Below are positions 24,731 through 34,648 of a stretch of DNA of 64,000 nucleotides, one piece after another. A program made the position numbers and the translations under genes. The notes beneath the pieces are model-generated. The model was not told the origin of the DNA and did not search any database. It saw only the letters and a program-made list of their open reading frames with translations. Location: contig NZ_KE136480.1 in NCBI RefSeq assembly GCF_000407165.1, positions 1,172,619-1,236,618 on the forward strand, read 5' to 3'. Numbering within the stretch: position 1 is the stretch's first letter; each line of letters opens with the position of its first letter. This DNA comes from Enterococcus haemoperoxidus ATCC BAA-382 (lineage in GTDB: Bacteria > Bacillota > Bacilli > Lactobacillales > Enterococcaceae).

Positions 24731-25567
24731 ATGAACAAGAATGTTCCGTATTTTATCGTAGCACCTGGAATGATTTTATTATTATTTTTCTTAATGATTC
24801 CTTTGGCGACAAGTATTTTACCAACTATTTTTTCAGATCAAGGGGTGACATTGAGCAGCTACCTCGATTTTTTTAAAGACGACTATAACATGTCGATCTT
24901 TTGGCGCACGATTAGAGTTTCATTGATCGTTACGTTTATTTCAATTTTATTAGGGATTCCAACCGCTTATTATATCGCTGGAGTTAGTAAAAAATGGCGT
25001 GGGATTTTAATGGCGATGACCTTGTTTCCGTTGTTGACTAATTCAGTAATTCGTAGTTTTGCTTGGATCAACATTTTAGGAAAAACTGGTGTAATCAACA
25101 CATTGTTGTTGAAAACAGGTTTGATCGCTGCTCCTCTGAATTTATTATATACAGAGTTTGCAATTATTATTGGCTCTGTTTATCTTTTTTTACCAACGAT
25201 GATTATGACGCTTGTGGGCGTGATGGAAAATATCGAAGGGGAAATGCTAGAAGCCGCTGAAACGTTAGGGGCAAGTCCATTCACAGCATTTCGGAAAGTT
25301 GTTTTGCCGCTTTCTATTCCAGGAACGATCGTTGGCAGTATCTTGGTTTTTACTGGGACACTGACAGCCTATACAACACCTCAATTGTTAGGTGGAAATC
25401 AGAAAATGATGATGTCGACCTTTTTATATCAAAAGGCCAATACTATAGGAGATTGGAATGCAGCGAGTGTTTTAGCCTTAATCATGATTGTTGTAACATT
25501 GATCGTTATGAAAGGCTTAGACATAGTAGCCAAAAAAGTTGATAGGAGAGAAGCAAACAATGCGTAA
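24731..25567 (+). CDS. ABC transporter permease, PotB-like
   Basis: 278 aa, six helices. The EAA loop is EGEMLEAAETLGASPFTAFR then KVVLPLSIPG, as in binding-protein-dependent permeases of the spermidine/putrescine/Fe(III) group. The N-terminus PYFIVAPGMILLLFFLMIPL is PotB-like. GAGGAGTG lies about 7 nt before ATG. It overlaps the second permease gene by 8 nt. The transporter group takes up polyamines, but also opines, phosphonates and other small cations, so the substrate is open; linked deaminases point to a nitrogen heterocycle or nucleobase. Confidence 0.88.
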   Translation: MNKNVPYFIVAPGMILLLFFLMIPLATSILPTIFSDQGVTLSSYLDFFKDDYNMSIFWRTIRVSLIVTFISILLGIPTAYYIAGVSKKWRGILMAMTLFPLLTNSVIRSFAWINILGKTGVINTLLLKTGLIAAPLNLLYTEFAIIIGSVYLFLPTMIMTLVGVMENIEGEMLEAAETLGASPFTAFRKVVLPLSIPGTIVGSILVFTGTLTAYTTPQLLGGNQKMMMSTFLYQKANTIGDWNAASVLALIMIVVTLIVMKGLDIVAKKVDRREANNA

Positions 25568-26339
25568 ACAAAAAGGGATGACGTTGATTGCGATCCTAGT
25601 ATTTTTATTTTTATTCTTACCACTTTGCTTGATTGTTGTGACGTCTTTTGGGACAGCCGCAGCAATTCAGTTTCCAATAAAAGGATTTACTTTAGATTGG
25701 TATGCAAAAGCGTTGCAGTCAGATACGTTTATGAGCAGTTTTAAATTAAGTTTAATGATTGGTGTATTAGCAACCGTTTTAGCATTGGTTGTTGGGATTC
25801 CAGCATCATATGCCTTAGCACGTTATTCAGTTAGAGGACGAAACTTTATTAAAAGCTTCTTTTTATCCCCAACTGTGATTCCGGGAATCGTTGTTGGATA
25901 CACATTATTTCAATACATTGTCATCAAATTAGGCTTACCGATTTTTCAAGGGTTATTGATTGGGCACTTTTTAATCAGTTTACCGTATATTATTCGAGTA
26001 GTTGGTTCAAGCATGGAGCAGCTGGACTATTCGATGGAAGAAGTTGCTTGGACTCTAGGGTGTACGAAAACAAGGGCATTTATTCAAATCGTTTTACCAA
26101 ATGTCTCTTCAGGCATATTTGCAGCCTTTATGTTAGCTTTTGTAAATTCATTCAATAATGTTCCAGTGTCGATGTTCTTATCTGGACCAGGAGTGACCAT
26201 GTTGCCAACTTCTTTACTTAGTTACATGGAATACAATTATGATCCAACTGTTTCAGCCATTTCAGTAATGTTAATGTTACTTACAATGGGCTTGATGTTT
26301 TTGATCGAAAAAACATTAGGATTAGCTTCGATTGCGTAA
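25560..26339 (+). CDS. ABC transporter permease, PotC-like
   Basis: 259 aa from ATG 25560 (AGGAGAG about 10 nt ahead, overlapping the PotB-like gene). Six helices. It has PASYALARYSVRGRNFIK and the EAA loop EEVAWTLGCTKTRAFIQIVL followed by PNVSSGIFAAFMLAF. FNNVPVSMFLSGPGVTMLP matches the PotC-type C-terminal half. It forms the membrane channel with the preceding permease. Confidence 0.88.
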   Translation: MRKQKGMTLIAILVFLFLFLPLCLIVVTSFGTAAAIQFPIKGFTLDWYAKALQSDTFMSSFKLSLMIGVLATVLALVVGIPASYALARYSVRGRNFIKSFFLSPTVIPGIVVGYTLFQYIVIKLGLPIFQGLLIGHFLISLPYIIRVVGSSMEQLDYSMEEVAWTLGCTKTRAFIQIVLPNVSSGIFAAFMLAFVNSFNNVPVSMFLSGPGVTMLPTSLLSYMEYNYDPTVSAISVMLMLLTMGLMFLIEKTLGLASIA

Positions 26340-26396
26340 ATAAAAGAGAAAGCAATCGTATATTTCGGACTTAATAGGTAGAAAGAGGAGAAAATT

Positions 26397-27437
26397 TTGA
26401 CTTTTGTTGATTTAAAAGAGATACGTGTCAGTTATGATGGCAAACAAGATATATTAAAAGATTTGAGCATTTCAATGGAAAAAGGGGAGTTAGTTTCACT
26501 CCTTGGACCAAGTGGTTGTGGCAAAACAACAACGCTTCGAGTAATCGCAGGATTGATCAAACCAAACGACGGCAGTTTTACATTAGATGAAGATGACTTG
26601 ACGAAAGTACCTGTGCATAAACGGAATTTTGGCATGGTATTTCAAAGCTATGCATTATTTCCACATCTGACGATTGCAGAAAATGTGGCATTTGGATTGA
26701 AATTAAGAAAAGAATCAAAGGGTAATACAAAAGAAAAAGTCGAAAAAATGCTTGAGGTCTGTGGATTAGAAAATCTTGGTGATCGTTATCCTAAGCAACT
26801 TTCAGGTGGACAAAGACAGCGTGTAGCTTTAGCTCGGGCCTTGATTATTGAACCAAAATTATTATTATTAGATGAACCATTAAGTAATTTAGATGCAAAA
26901 TTAAGAGTAGCCATGAGGATCGAAATCAAACGAATTCAGCAGCAATTAGGTATAACAACAGTATTTGTGACCCACGATCAAGAAGAATGTTTTTCTATTT
27001 CAGATAAAGTCGCAATCATGAATAACGGCGTGATCGAGCAATACGATTCGCCAGAAAAAATTTATCGTTTACCAAGAACAAAATTTGTAGCACAGTTTAT
27101 CGGGTTTGAAAATTTCTTTGCTGTGACAAAAAACGCGGAAGGTCAATATAAAAGTGAAAACGGTCAGTTATTCACTACGACTAATCCACAACCAACGGCA
27201 ACTGAGACGGTTGCAACGATCCGTCCAGAAGACATTGAAATTGTGCAAGAACTAACGCACGAATCTGTTGAAGGGATGGTCGCAATCAGAACTTTCTTAG
27301 GAAAAAGTTATCAGTATGAAGTAACAACACCACTTGGAAAATTATTAGTCAATGGCACAAGTGAACAGATCTATGAAACAGGAGATAAAATCAATTTAGC
27401 TTTTCCAGCAGATAAACTAGTTATTTTAGAAAAATAA
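26397..27437 (+). CDS. ABC transporter ATP-binding protein, PotA-like
   Basis: 346 aa. Start is TTG 26397, supported by GAGGAG 6 nt ahead; no ATG fits. Walker A GPSGCGKTT, Q-loop MVFQSYALFPHLT, signature LSGGQRQRVALARAL, Walker B LLLLDEPLSNLD and H-loop VTHDQEE are all intact. The C-terminal ~100 residues include TIRPEDIEIV, a TOBE-type regulatory domain as in PotA/MalK. It energises the two permeases just upstream. Confidence 0.92.
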   Translation: MTFVDLKEIRVSYDGKQDILKDLSISMEKGELVSLLGPSGCGKTTTLRVIAGLIKPNDGSFTLDEDDLTKVPVHKRNFGMVFQSYALFPHLTIAENVAFGLKLRKESKGNTKEKVEKMLEVCGLENLGDRYPKQLSGGQRQRVALARALIIEPKLLLLDEPLSNLDAKLRVAMRIEIKRIQQQLGITTVFVTHDQEECFSISDKVAIMNNGVIEQYDSPEKIYRLPRTKFVAQFIGFENFFAVTKNAEGQYKSENGQLFTTTNPQPTATETVATIRPEDIEIVQELTHESVEGMVAIRTFLGKSYQYEVTTPLGKLLVNGTSEQIYETGDKINLAFPADKLVILEK

Positions 27438-27464
27438 ACGATAAGATGAAGGGGAATAAATAAA

Positions 27465-28529
27465 ATGAAAAAGAAACTACTGATTGGCGTTTTAGCAACA
27501 GCAACTTTATTAATGGCAGCTTGTGGCAATAGCGAAGCGAATACGAAAAAAGAAAGCAAAAGCGGTAGTAAATCACTTGTTGTTTCTACTTTTGGTTTAA
27601 GTGAAGATATTGTAAAAAAAGATATTATTGCTCCTTTCGAAAAAGTAAACGATGCAAAAGTGACATTAGAAGTTGGTAATAGTGCAGATCGCTATACAAA
27701 ACTATTGAATAACCCCAATGCTGGAATCGACGTGATCGAATTAGCGCAAGCCAATGCCACACAAGGTGACAAGGAAGATCTTTTTGAAAAAATCACAGAA
27801 AAAGAAGTACCAAATATTAAAGAGTTAACAGCTGGAGCAAAAGAAGTCTACGAAAGTGGAGCAGGTATTCCAATCGCAGTTAATAGCGTAGGAATTGTTT
27901 ACAACAAAGAAAAAGTCGGCAAAGAAATCACAAGCTGGGATGATTTATGGTCGTCTGATCTTAAAGGGAAAATTTCTGTTCCAGACATTTCTACAACAGC
28001 AGGCCCCTTGATGTTATACATTGCTAGTGATCATGCAGGTGTTGATATTACAACAGATAAAGGCAAAGCAGCCTTTAATGCAATGAAAGAGTTAAAACCA
28101 AATGTGGTTAAGACATATTCAAAATCATCAGATCTAGCCAACATGTTCCAATCAGGTGAAATTGAGGTAGCGGTTGTTGCTGATTTTGCGGTTGATATCA
28201 TTCAAGGTGCTTCTAAAGACGCAACGTACGTTGTTCCTGAAAGTGGCACCTACGCAAACTTTAATACAATCAACGTACCGAAAAGTTCTAAAAACAAAGA
28301 ATTGGCTTATACATTCGTTAACGATCGTATCAGTGAAGCGTCACAAAAAGCAAAAGCCGTTTCATTAAATGAAGGTCCAACCAACAGCAAAGTAACACTT
28401 GATGAAAAACAAGCAGAAAATAAAACATACGGTAAAGTAGCGGATCGAGCAAAAACAGTTGATTTTTCATTCATTAATGACAACTTATCTAAATGGGTCG
28501 ATCAATGGAACCGTACAATGAATCAATAA
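27465..28529 (+). CDS. Solute-binding lipoprotein, PotD/family-1-like
   Basis: 354 aa. Lipoprotein signal peptide [20 protein letters not shown] with lipobox MAAC. The mature protein begins GNSEAN and, after a Lys/Ser-rich linker, [19 protein letters not shown]. Bilobed binding-protein blocks include [38 protein letters not shown] and [15 protein letters not shown]. These fit PotD-type substrate-binding proteins of the extracellular-protein family 1/polyamine group. It feeds the ABC permeases just upstream; ligand unknown. Confidence 0.88.
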   Translation: MKKKLLIGVLATATLLMAACGNSEANTKKESKSGSKSLVVSTFGLSEDIVKKDIIAPFEKVNDAKVTLEVGNSADRYTKLLNNPNAGIDVIELAQANATQGDKEDLFEKITEKEVPNIKELTAGAKEVYESGAGIPIAVNSVGIVYNKEKVGKEITSWDDLWSSDLKGKISVPDISTTAGPLMLYIASDHAGVDITTDKGKAAFNAMKELKPNVVKTYSKSSDLANMFQSGEIEVAVVADFAVDIIQGASKDATYVVPESGTYANFNTINVPKSSKNKELAYTFVNDRISEASQKAKAVSLNEGPTNSKVTLDEKQAENKTYGKVADRAKTVDFSFINDNLSKWVDQWNRTMNQ

Positions 28530-28551
28530 ACAAGTGAGAAGGGCGATAAGT

Positions 28552-30291
28552 ATGAACGTAGATATGATCATTCAAGACGTTTTGGTTTTCCAAACGTCAA
28601 CACAATCTTTTATCAAGAAAAATGTCTCCATCAAAGATGGAAAATTTTATTATATCAGTAACGCAGAGCTAGATCACTTGACGCCTGAAACAATCATCAA
28701 AGCCGAGAATCAGTATATGATTCCCGGCTTGATTGATGCCCATATGCATATTGAAAGTTCGATGACAACACCGACGATTTTTTCAAAAGCAGTATTACGC
28801 TATGGGGTAACAACAGTTGTAGCAGATGCCCATGAGATGGCCAATGTCTTTGGTTTAGATGGCTTAGAGGAATTTATGAAGGCAGAAACTGAGCTGGATA
28901 TTTTTCATGCGATTCCGTCTTCTGTTCCTTCAACAACACCAGAACTAGAAACAACGGGTGGTATTATCGGACTTGCTGAAGTGGCAGCGCTGTTGAAGCA
29001 TCCTAAAATCGTCTGTTTAGGTGAAGCGATGAATTTCAAAGGAATTGCCTATGAACCAGAGTCTTTGATTCGCCAAATCATTGATCTATGTAAAAAAGAA
29101 CGGCCGACGATGCCCTTAGAAGGCCATTGTCCAAAAATTTATGATGAAGAGCTGGCAGCCTTTTTATTTAGCGGAATCACTTCAGATCATACACATCAAT
29201 TTCCAGAATCCTTAAAAGAAAAAATTGAGGCCGGTGTTTTTATCCAATTCCAAAATAAATCGATCACACCGGAAAATATGAAGGTTATTGTAGAAAATGA
29301 TTTTTATGAATATGCCAGTATTATCACAGATGATGTAATGGCGGATGACTTGCTCCAAGGTCATTTAAACGAGAACTTGAAAAAGGCGGTAAAAGCAGGT
29401 TTACCGATTGAAAAAGCAATTTATATGACGACCTACACACCAGCGAGACGGATGGGTTTTCACGATCGTGGGGAAATCGCGCCGGGACGAAATGCTGATT
29501 TTATTTTATTAAATAATTTAGAAACGTTGAAGTTTGATGCCGTTTATAAATCAGGCAAAAAGGTTTATGAAAAAGGAGCAGAAATCGAATATCCTGCTGT
29601 AATTGAGTCATTTCCAGAAGAGTATAAGCAATCGGTTCATTGCAAACCACTTACGGTTTCTGATTTAGTGATCAAAGTGGCAACGAACAAAGAATATGTC
29701 CGCTGTAATGTGATTCAAAAACAAGAAGTAGGAACATTCACTGAACGGATCACCAAAGAAATTCCCGTGAAAGATGGGATTTTACAATGGCAAGAAGCTA
29801 ACTGCGCTTTGTTGATTGTAATGGAAAGATACGGTAAAAATGGCAATATTTCCATATCACTAATGGATAAACCAATCACTGAAAAAGGCGCAATTGCAAC
29901 TACTTGGGCACATGATCATCATAATGTAATGGTTATGGGCAATAATGTAGAGGATATTGTGACAGCGCAAAATGAATTAATCACGATCCAAGGTGGCTAC
30001 ATTGTTGTTTCAAAAGGAGTTATCACAGGGAAATGTCCTTTGCCAATCGGCGGAATCCTCTCCCAAGCACCAATTGAAGAGCTAGGCAGCGACTTACAAA
30101 AAGTCCGTGCAAGTATGCAAGCGTTAGGCTACAAAAACATGAATGAAATAATGTCTTTTTCTACATTATCTTTACCTGTTTCACCGGCTATCAAGGTGAC
30201 AGATATGGGAATGATGAATACAAAAACACAAGAATTTTACCCATTGATTTTTCCAGAAGATGGAGTATTGCTGAATGAAGACTCTCATTAA
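28552..30291 (+). CDS. ade: Adenine deaminase-family amidohydrolase
   Basis: 579 aa from ATG 28552 (AAGGG 8 nt ahead). The layout is that of bacterial adenine deaminase: N-terminal metal-dependent hydrolase with [18 protein letters not shown], then [37 protein letters not shown] and [14 protein letters not shown]. The Ade C-terminal domain (about 395-575) carries [14 protein letters not shown] and GGYIVVSKG. Canonical enzymes have VADPHEIANV and a SDHE motif; here these are [10 protein letters not shown] and SDHTHQ. It is thus a divergent member and the base it deaminates (adenine to hypoxanthine in the family) is not certain. It overlaps the next gene by 17 nt. Confidence 0.8.
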   Translation: MNVDMIIQDVLVFQTSTQSFIKKNVSIKDGKFYYISNAELDHLTPETIIKAENQYMIPGLIDAHMHIESSMTTPTIFSKAVLRYGVTTVVADAHEMANVFGLDGLEEFMKAETELDIFHAIPSSVPSTTPELETTGGIIGLAEVAALLKHPKIVCLGEAMNFKGIAYEPESLIRQIIDLCKKERPTMPLEGHCPKIYDEELAAFLFSGITSDHTHQFPESLKEKIEAGVFIQFQNKSITPENMKVIVENDFYEYASIITDDVMADDLLQGHLNENLKKAVKAGLPIEKAIYMTTYTPARRMGFHDRGEIAPGRNADFILLNNLETLKFDAVYKSGKKVYEKGAEIEYPAVIESFPEEYKQSVHCKPLTVSDLVIKVATNKEYVRCNVIQKQEVGTFTERITKEIPVKDGILQWQEANCALLIVMERYGKNGNISISLMDKPITEKGAIATTWAHDHHNVMVMGNNVEDIVTAQNELITIQGGYIVVSKGVITGKCPLPIGGILSQAPIEELGSDLQKVRASMQALGYKNMNEIMSFSTLSLPVSPAIKVTDMGMMNTKTQEFYPLIFPEDGVLLNEDSH

Positions 30292-31594
30292 AAATGTGCA
30301 TATCCTTTCAATGGATGATTATTTTTCAGAAGTTAAAGATGGATTTGTAATGATTGAAGATGATCTAATTACAAAAATCGGTCATGTTTCTGAACTTGTT
30401 TCAGTCACTATTCATGCTGATAACGTAATCGATGGAAAAAGTGGGTTGTTGATTCCAGGTCTGATCAATACGCATACACATGCAGGGATGATCCCGTTTC
30501 GTTCTTTAGGAGATGATGTTCCAGATCGACTGCGTCGCTTTTTATTTCCTTTAGAGCAACATATGACAAAAGAGTTGGTAAGAGCCAGTACTGATTATGC
30601 GATTGCAGAGATGTTATTGAGTGGTGTGACGGCGTTTTGTGATATGTACTATTTTGAAGATGAGGTAGCTAAAAGTTGTAAAGAAATGGGAATCCGAGCA
30701 TTAGTTGGTGAAACTATTATTGATATGCCAACTTGTGATAGTTCTAAACCGTCTGGTGGCTATGAATATTGCGAAACATTTTTAGAAAAATGGCAGAACG
30801 ATTCGTTAGTAACACCGATCATTGCACCACATGCGCCTAATACAAATGATCTAGAAACGCTAAAGAAAATCGTGGCGCTTAGCGAAAAATACAATGCCCC
30901 GATTACGATGCACGTATCTGAAATGACTTATGAAGTGGAAGAGTTTCAAAAAAAATATAACCAAACACCAATAGAATTTTTACAAACATTAGGGTACTTT
31001 GAACGTGACTTTATTTTAGCTCATTGCATTTTAACAACCGAAAATGATTTAGACATCATTGCGTCCTCAAAAGGAAAAGCTCGCGTCGCTCATTGCATTG
31101 GTGCGAATACCAAATCAGCAAAAGGGGTAGCACCTGTCAAACAAATGCTCGAAAAAAATATCGTGGTAGGTTTAGGAACAGATGGACCAAGTAGTGGGAA
31201 TACTCTAGACTTATTTAGCCAAATGCGTCTGTTTGCTAATTTTCATAAAACCCATAATCAGGATCGCGCTCTTTTTCCTGCAAAAGAGATTGTCCGTCTC
31301 GCAACAATAGGTGGCGCAGAAACGTTAGGTCTAGCAGATCAGGTTGGCTCGATTGAAATCGGAAAAAAAGCAGATTTAACTTTAATCGAAACGGAGTCTG
31401 TTAATATGTTCCCCATTTTCGATCCGTACTCAGCCATTGTCTACTCAGCTAACGCCAGTAACGTAGATTCGGTTTGGGTCAATGGTCGCCAATTAATTAG
31501 TGAGAAAAAAATGATTGAACAAGGGTTGGAAAAAATCAAAGAAACGCTGTATCGTGAAATGGAAAACTTCGTTATAGAAGCAAAAAAATTATAA
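30275..31594 (+). CDS. Amidohydrolase, MTA/SAH deaminase-like (TRZ/ATZ family)
   Basis: 439 aa. Metal site motifs: [14 protein letters not shown] (HxH), TMHVSEM (His), LAHCI (His) and [16 protein letters not shown] (Asp). [14 protein letters not shown] at the start and [15 protein letters not shown] near the end are standard for the class. Members deaminate S-adenosylhomocysteine, methylthioadenosine, guanine or triazines. The GxGTDGxxSxxxLD loop and TLHxxET-like block are closest to the MTA/SAH group. It overlaps the adenine-deaminase-like gene, so the two should be made together as a deaminating pair. GGAGTATTG lies before ATG. Confidence 0.85.
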   Translation: MKTLIKNVHILSMDDYFSEVKDGFVMIEDDLITKIGHVSELVSVTIHADNVIDGKSGLLIPGLINTHTHAGMIPFRSLGDDVPDRLRRFLFPLEQHMTKELVRASTDYAIAEMLLSGVTAFCDMYYFEDEVAKSCKEMGIRALVGETIIDMPTCDSSKPSGGYEYCETFLEKWQNDSLVTPIIAPHAPNTNDLETLKKIVALSEKYNAPITMHVSEMTYEVEEFQKKYNQTPIEFLQTLGYFERDFILAHCILTTENDLDIIASSKGKARVAHCIGANTKSAKGVAPVKQMLEKNIVVGLGTDGPSSGNTLDLFSQMRLFANFHKTHNQDRALFPAKEIVRLATIGGAETLGLADQVGSIEIGKKADLTLIETESVNMFPIFDPYSAIVYSANASNVDSVWVNGRQLISEKKMIEQGLEKIKETLYREMENFVIEAKKL

Positions 31595-31597
31595 TAA

Positions 31598-31643
31598 AAA
31601 ACAAGCAGGAATAAAACCTATTACGTTTTATTCCTGCTTGTTT
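31598..31643. terminator. Bidirectional terminator between amidohydrolase and FAD oxidoreductase genes
   Basis: AAACAAGCAGGAATAAAAC pairs perfectly with GTTTTATTCCTGCTTGTTT around a 7-nt loop, with A and T tracts outside. Confidence 0.93.
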
Positions 31644-32747
31644 TTATTTTGATACGTAAGTTTCAATCGGTTTTTGATAGTTCTCCCAATCGTTTTTCCC
31701 TTCATTGAAATACTTCGCTAAGAGAAAGCCGATATAAGGTCCGGTTGTCAGCCCAGAAGACCCTAAACCACTAGCCACAACGGCTGTGGGATTATCAGGT
31801 AAATAATTGAAAAAAGGAGCAAAATCGGATGTATAGGCGCGTGTCCCGACACGATAATTCGCAGGATTGGTTTCGAAAAAAGCCGCCTCATTCAGAAAAG
31901 GAACTGTTTTTTGTTGTAGTAAAGAAAACGCCTCTTTCGTTGGTGTTAAATCAAAGCCACCATCATTTTCATGTGTTGCACCAACTAAGATTTGTCCATC
32001 TTCAAACGGAATCAAATCACTTTCGCCATCTAACATCGCGACTGGCCAACTGCCGCTGTTTTTGAAGGATGTTTCAAAAGCTAATAGCTGCCCTTTTTGT
32101 GCTCTAATATCCGTGGAATATCCAAGCGGATTTAACAATGAAGGCAATCCTGGTCCAGCACATAGTGCAATTGCATCATATTGTTCTGTTTCGTTAGGTG
32201 TCTGAACAAGCCAATGTTCCTGTGTTCGACTAAGTTTGGCTGTGTCAGTCTTTATGGTGATCATTTTGGTTAGCGCACGTTGTCTTAATGTTTCCAAGTA
32301 GCTAGCACCGTCTAATTTTCCACCGCCTGTGATAAATAAGGCTGGCTGTGCTTTTAACAAAGGTAGTTTTTCTGTGACTTGCTCTGCTGACAATAAGTGA
32401 ATGTCTCCGATTTCAGGTGCATCCTGTTTTCTTTCTTTTGCTAGTTGCATAAGTGATCCAAGTTCACCGTCTTTTCGAAGAATCAGGGTACCGGTTTGCT
32501 GATAAACAGTATGGGGTAGAGAAAAGTCCTGTACTAATTTCGGATAAAATGCAGCCCCGTCTTTAGCTAGTTGATACCATTTTTTATTGCGGCGTTTTGA
32601 AAGCCAAGGGGAGATGATGCCAGCACTAGCTTTAGTAGCTTGTCCAACAGGATTGTCATACACGGTTACGCTATATTTTGTTAAATCAATGTAGTTGGCT
32701 AAGGTCAAACCAATGATTCCGCCGCCTATGATCGCTAATTTTTTCAT
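31644..32747 (-). CDS. FAD-dependent amine/amino-acid oxidoreductase (DAO family)
   Basis: 367 aa. It starts MKKLAIIGGGIIGLTLANYI, the GxGxxG FAD-binding fold of the DAO superfamily. ASAGIISPWLSKRRNKKWYQ and the C-terminal YRVGTRAYTSDFAPFF then VVASGLGSSGLTTGPYIGFL are typical of glycine-oxidase/D-amino-acid-dehydrogenase-like members. It probably oxidises a secondary or D-amino acid or sarcosine-type amine. It is convergent with the deaminase operon and divergent from the OppA gene. AAAGGAG lies upstream of the start on this strand. Confidence 0.82.
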   Translation of the reverse strand: MKKLAIIGGGIIGLTLANYIDLTKYSVTVYDNPVGQATKASAGIISPWLSKRRNKKWYQLAKDGAAFYPKLVQDFSLPHTVYQQTGTLILRKDGELGSLMQLAKERKQDAPEIGDIHLLSAEQVTEKLPLLKAQPALFITGGGKLDGASYLETLRQRALTKMITIKTDTAKLSRTQEHWLVQTPNETEQYDAIALCAGPGLPSLLNPLGYSTDIRAQKGQLLAFETSFKNSGSWPVAMLDGESDLIPFEDGQILVGATHENDGGFDLTPTKEAFSLLQQKTVPFLNEAAFFETNPANYRVGTRAYTSDFAPFFNYLPDNPTAVVASGLGSSGLTTGPYIGFLLAKYFNEGKNDWENYQKPIETYVSK

Positions 32748-32892
32748 GAGTAACTCCTTTTATATCTTTATGAAATCAAGTAATTCATTTTCACATAAGT
32801 TTATAGAGGATGCAAGGAATTTTGAAGGCTAATGCGCTGGATATTATGTCTATAAAAATAAAATTCGGTAAAAGAATAACTTGAAAATAATG

Positions 32893-32920
32893 AGAAAACG
32901 CTTATTTTTTATGGTATGAT
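32893..32920 (+). promoter_or_regulatory. Extended -10 promoter and possible cre site before OppA-like gene
   Basis: TGGTATGAT is an extended -10 (32912-32920). Just upstream, AGAAAACGCTTATT (32893-32906) matches 11 of 14 positions of the CcpA cre consensus. The cre call is tentative. Confidence 0.4.
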
Positions 32921-32972
32921 AATGAGTGTTATATTTTTTTAAATAAATGTCGATCATATAGGAGGTTACTAA

Positions 32973-34622
32973 ATGAGAAATACAAGATTAGGGTATTTAC
33001 TAGCTGCCACAAGCTGCATCATTTTGCTTGGCGGATGTGGTTCTGGTAAAGAAAAGACTGGCGAAATGAGTCAAAAATCAACAAACAACGGACAAACATT
33101 TTCAGTTGTTGCAAAACAAGAAATTCCATCGATCGATGCATCTGTCACAAATGATGTTGTCGGTTGGGGTGTACTGAAAAATACAGGTGAAGGATTGTTC
33201 CGTGCAGATAAAAAAGGGAAATTGATTCCAGCAGGTGCTGTGGAAATGCCAAAAGTCAGTGAAGATGGGTTGACTTATACGTTTAAATTACGCGAAGATG
33301 CCGTTTGGTCAAATGGCGATCCTGTTATTGCAAAAGATTATGTATATGGATGGCAACGGACAGTCGAGCCAAAGACTGCTTCAGAAGTGGCTTACCTATT
33401 TGAATCAATCAAAAATTATCAAGCAATCATGGATGGGAAGACACCAGCAGAAGAATTAGCCGTAAAAGCATTGAGTGATCATGAATTAGAAGTGACGCTT
33501 GAATCACCTGTACCCTATATGGAATCCTTATTGTCATTACCACCATTTTTCCCACAAAATGAAAAAATCATCAACGAAAGCGGCGAAAAATATGCCAGTT
33601 CAAGTGAGCATATGGTTTATAATGGACCGTTTGTTTTAAGTGACTTTGAAGGGGCTGGGACTGATACAAAATGGGCGTATGTAAAAAATGATACCTATTG
33701 GGATCAAGCCAATGTGACGATGGAAAAAATCAATTTTGATGTAGTAAAAGAAGATGCGACGGCATTAAATCTATTTCAAGATGGGCAAACTGATGACATC
33801 GTTGTGACGGGTGAGTTGGCACAACAAATGGTAGATGATCCAGCATTTTTCTCGCAAGATATGTCAAATGCGACATATGTAGAATATAATCAAACAAAAA
33901 AAGAATTCCAAAATGAAAATCTCAGAAAAGCAATTTCCTACGCGTTAGATCGTCAAACTCTAGTAGATCAAGTCTTAGGAGATGGATCGATTGCAGCAAC
34001 AGGTTTAGTACCGAAAAATATGTCATTCAACCCTGAAACGGAAGCTGATTTTGTAAAAAATTCAGGTAATCATTTGAAATACAATCCAGAAAAAGCCAAA
34101 GAATATTGGGGTAAAGCAAAAACTGAATTAGGAATCGACACTTTAAAAATCAATTTGCTTTCATCCGATGCTGATTCTGCAAAAAAAGTGGTAGAATACA
34201 TGCAAGGAGCAATTCAAGGAACCTTGACAGGCGTGACAGTCGAAGTCTCATCAGTCCCCCTTTCTGTTCGTTTAGAACGTGGGAATAAAGGTGATTTTGA
34301 TATGATTCTAGTTGGTTGGGGTGCAGAATACAACGATCCAAGCGTGTTCTTGGAATTATTTGCATCAGATAATATCAATAACAGCGGTAAATATACCAAC
34401 AAAGAATTTGATAAATACTTGAAAGCTTCTGCTACAACAAATGCAGGTGATCCAAAAGCTCGTTGGAATGATTTGATTGAAGCGGAAAATATTTTAATGG
34501 ATACGATGGGTGTTTGCCCAGTGTATCAAAAAGCAGAAGCGCATTTACGTAATCCAAAGGTCAAAGGGATAGTGCCGTCTGGCCCAGAATATGATTATAA
34601 ATGGACATCCATTGAAAAGTAA
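32973..34622 (+). CDS. Oligopeptide-binding lipoprotein (OppA-like)
   Basis: 549 aa. Signal peptide with lipobox LLGGC (about residues 18-22) and mature start GSGKEKTG. Family-5 binding-protein blocks: SVVAKQEIPSIDAS, GLTYTFKLREDAVWSNGDP and DYVYGWQRTVEPKTASEVAY. LRKAISYALDRQTLV and VGWGAEYNDPSVFLEL follow. AGGAGG is 8-9 nt before ATG. No Opp permease or ATPase is adjacent, so it must use a transporter encoded elsewhere or act as an orphan receptor. It is followed after 26 nt by a C45 hydrolase, suggesting that the bound substrate is an amide or N-acyl peptide. Confidence 0.9.
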   Translation: MRNTRLGYLLAATSCIILLGGCGSGKEKTGEMSQKSTNNGQTFSVVAKQEIPSIDASVTNDVVGWGVLKNTGEGLFRADKKGKLIPAGAVEMPKVSEDGLTYTFKLREDAVWSNGDPVIAKDYVYGWQRTVEPKTASEVAYLFESIKNYQAIMDGKTPAEELAVKALSDHELEVTLESPVPYMESLLSLPPFFPQNEKIINESGEKYASSSEHMVYNGPFVLSDFEGAGTDTKWAYVKNDTYWDQANVTMEKINFDVVKEDATALNLFQDGQTDDIVVTGELAQQMVDDPAFFSQDMSNATYVEYNQTKKEFQNENLRKAISYALDRQTLVDQVLGDGSIAATGLVPKNMSFNPETEADFVKNSGNHLKYNPEKAKEYWGKAKTELGIDTLKINLLSSDADSAKKVVEYMQGAIQGTLTGVTVEVSSVPLSVRLERGNKGDFDMILVGWGAEYNDPSVFLELFASDNINNSGKYTNKEFDKYLKASATTNAGDPKARWNDLIEAENILMDTMGVCPVYQKAEAHLRNPKVKGIVPSGPEYDYKWTSIEK

Positions 34623-34648
34623 GTGAACATAGAAAAGGTGGAGATTAA

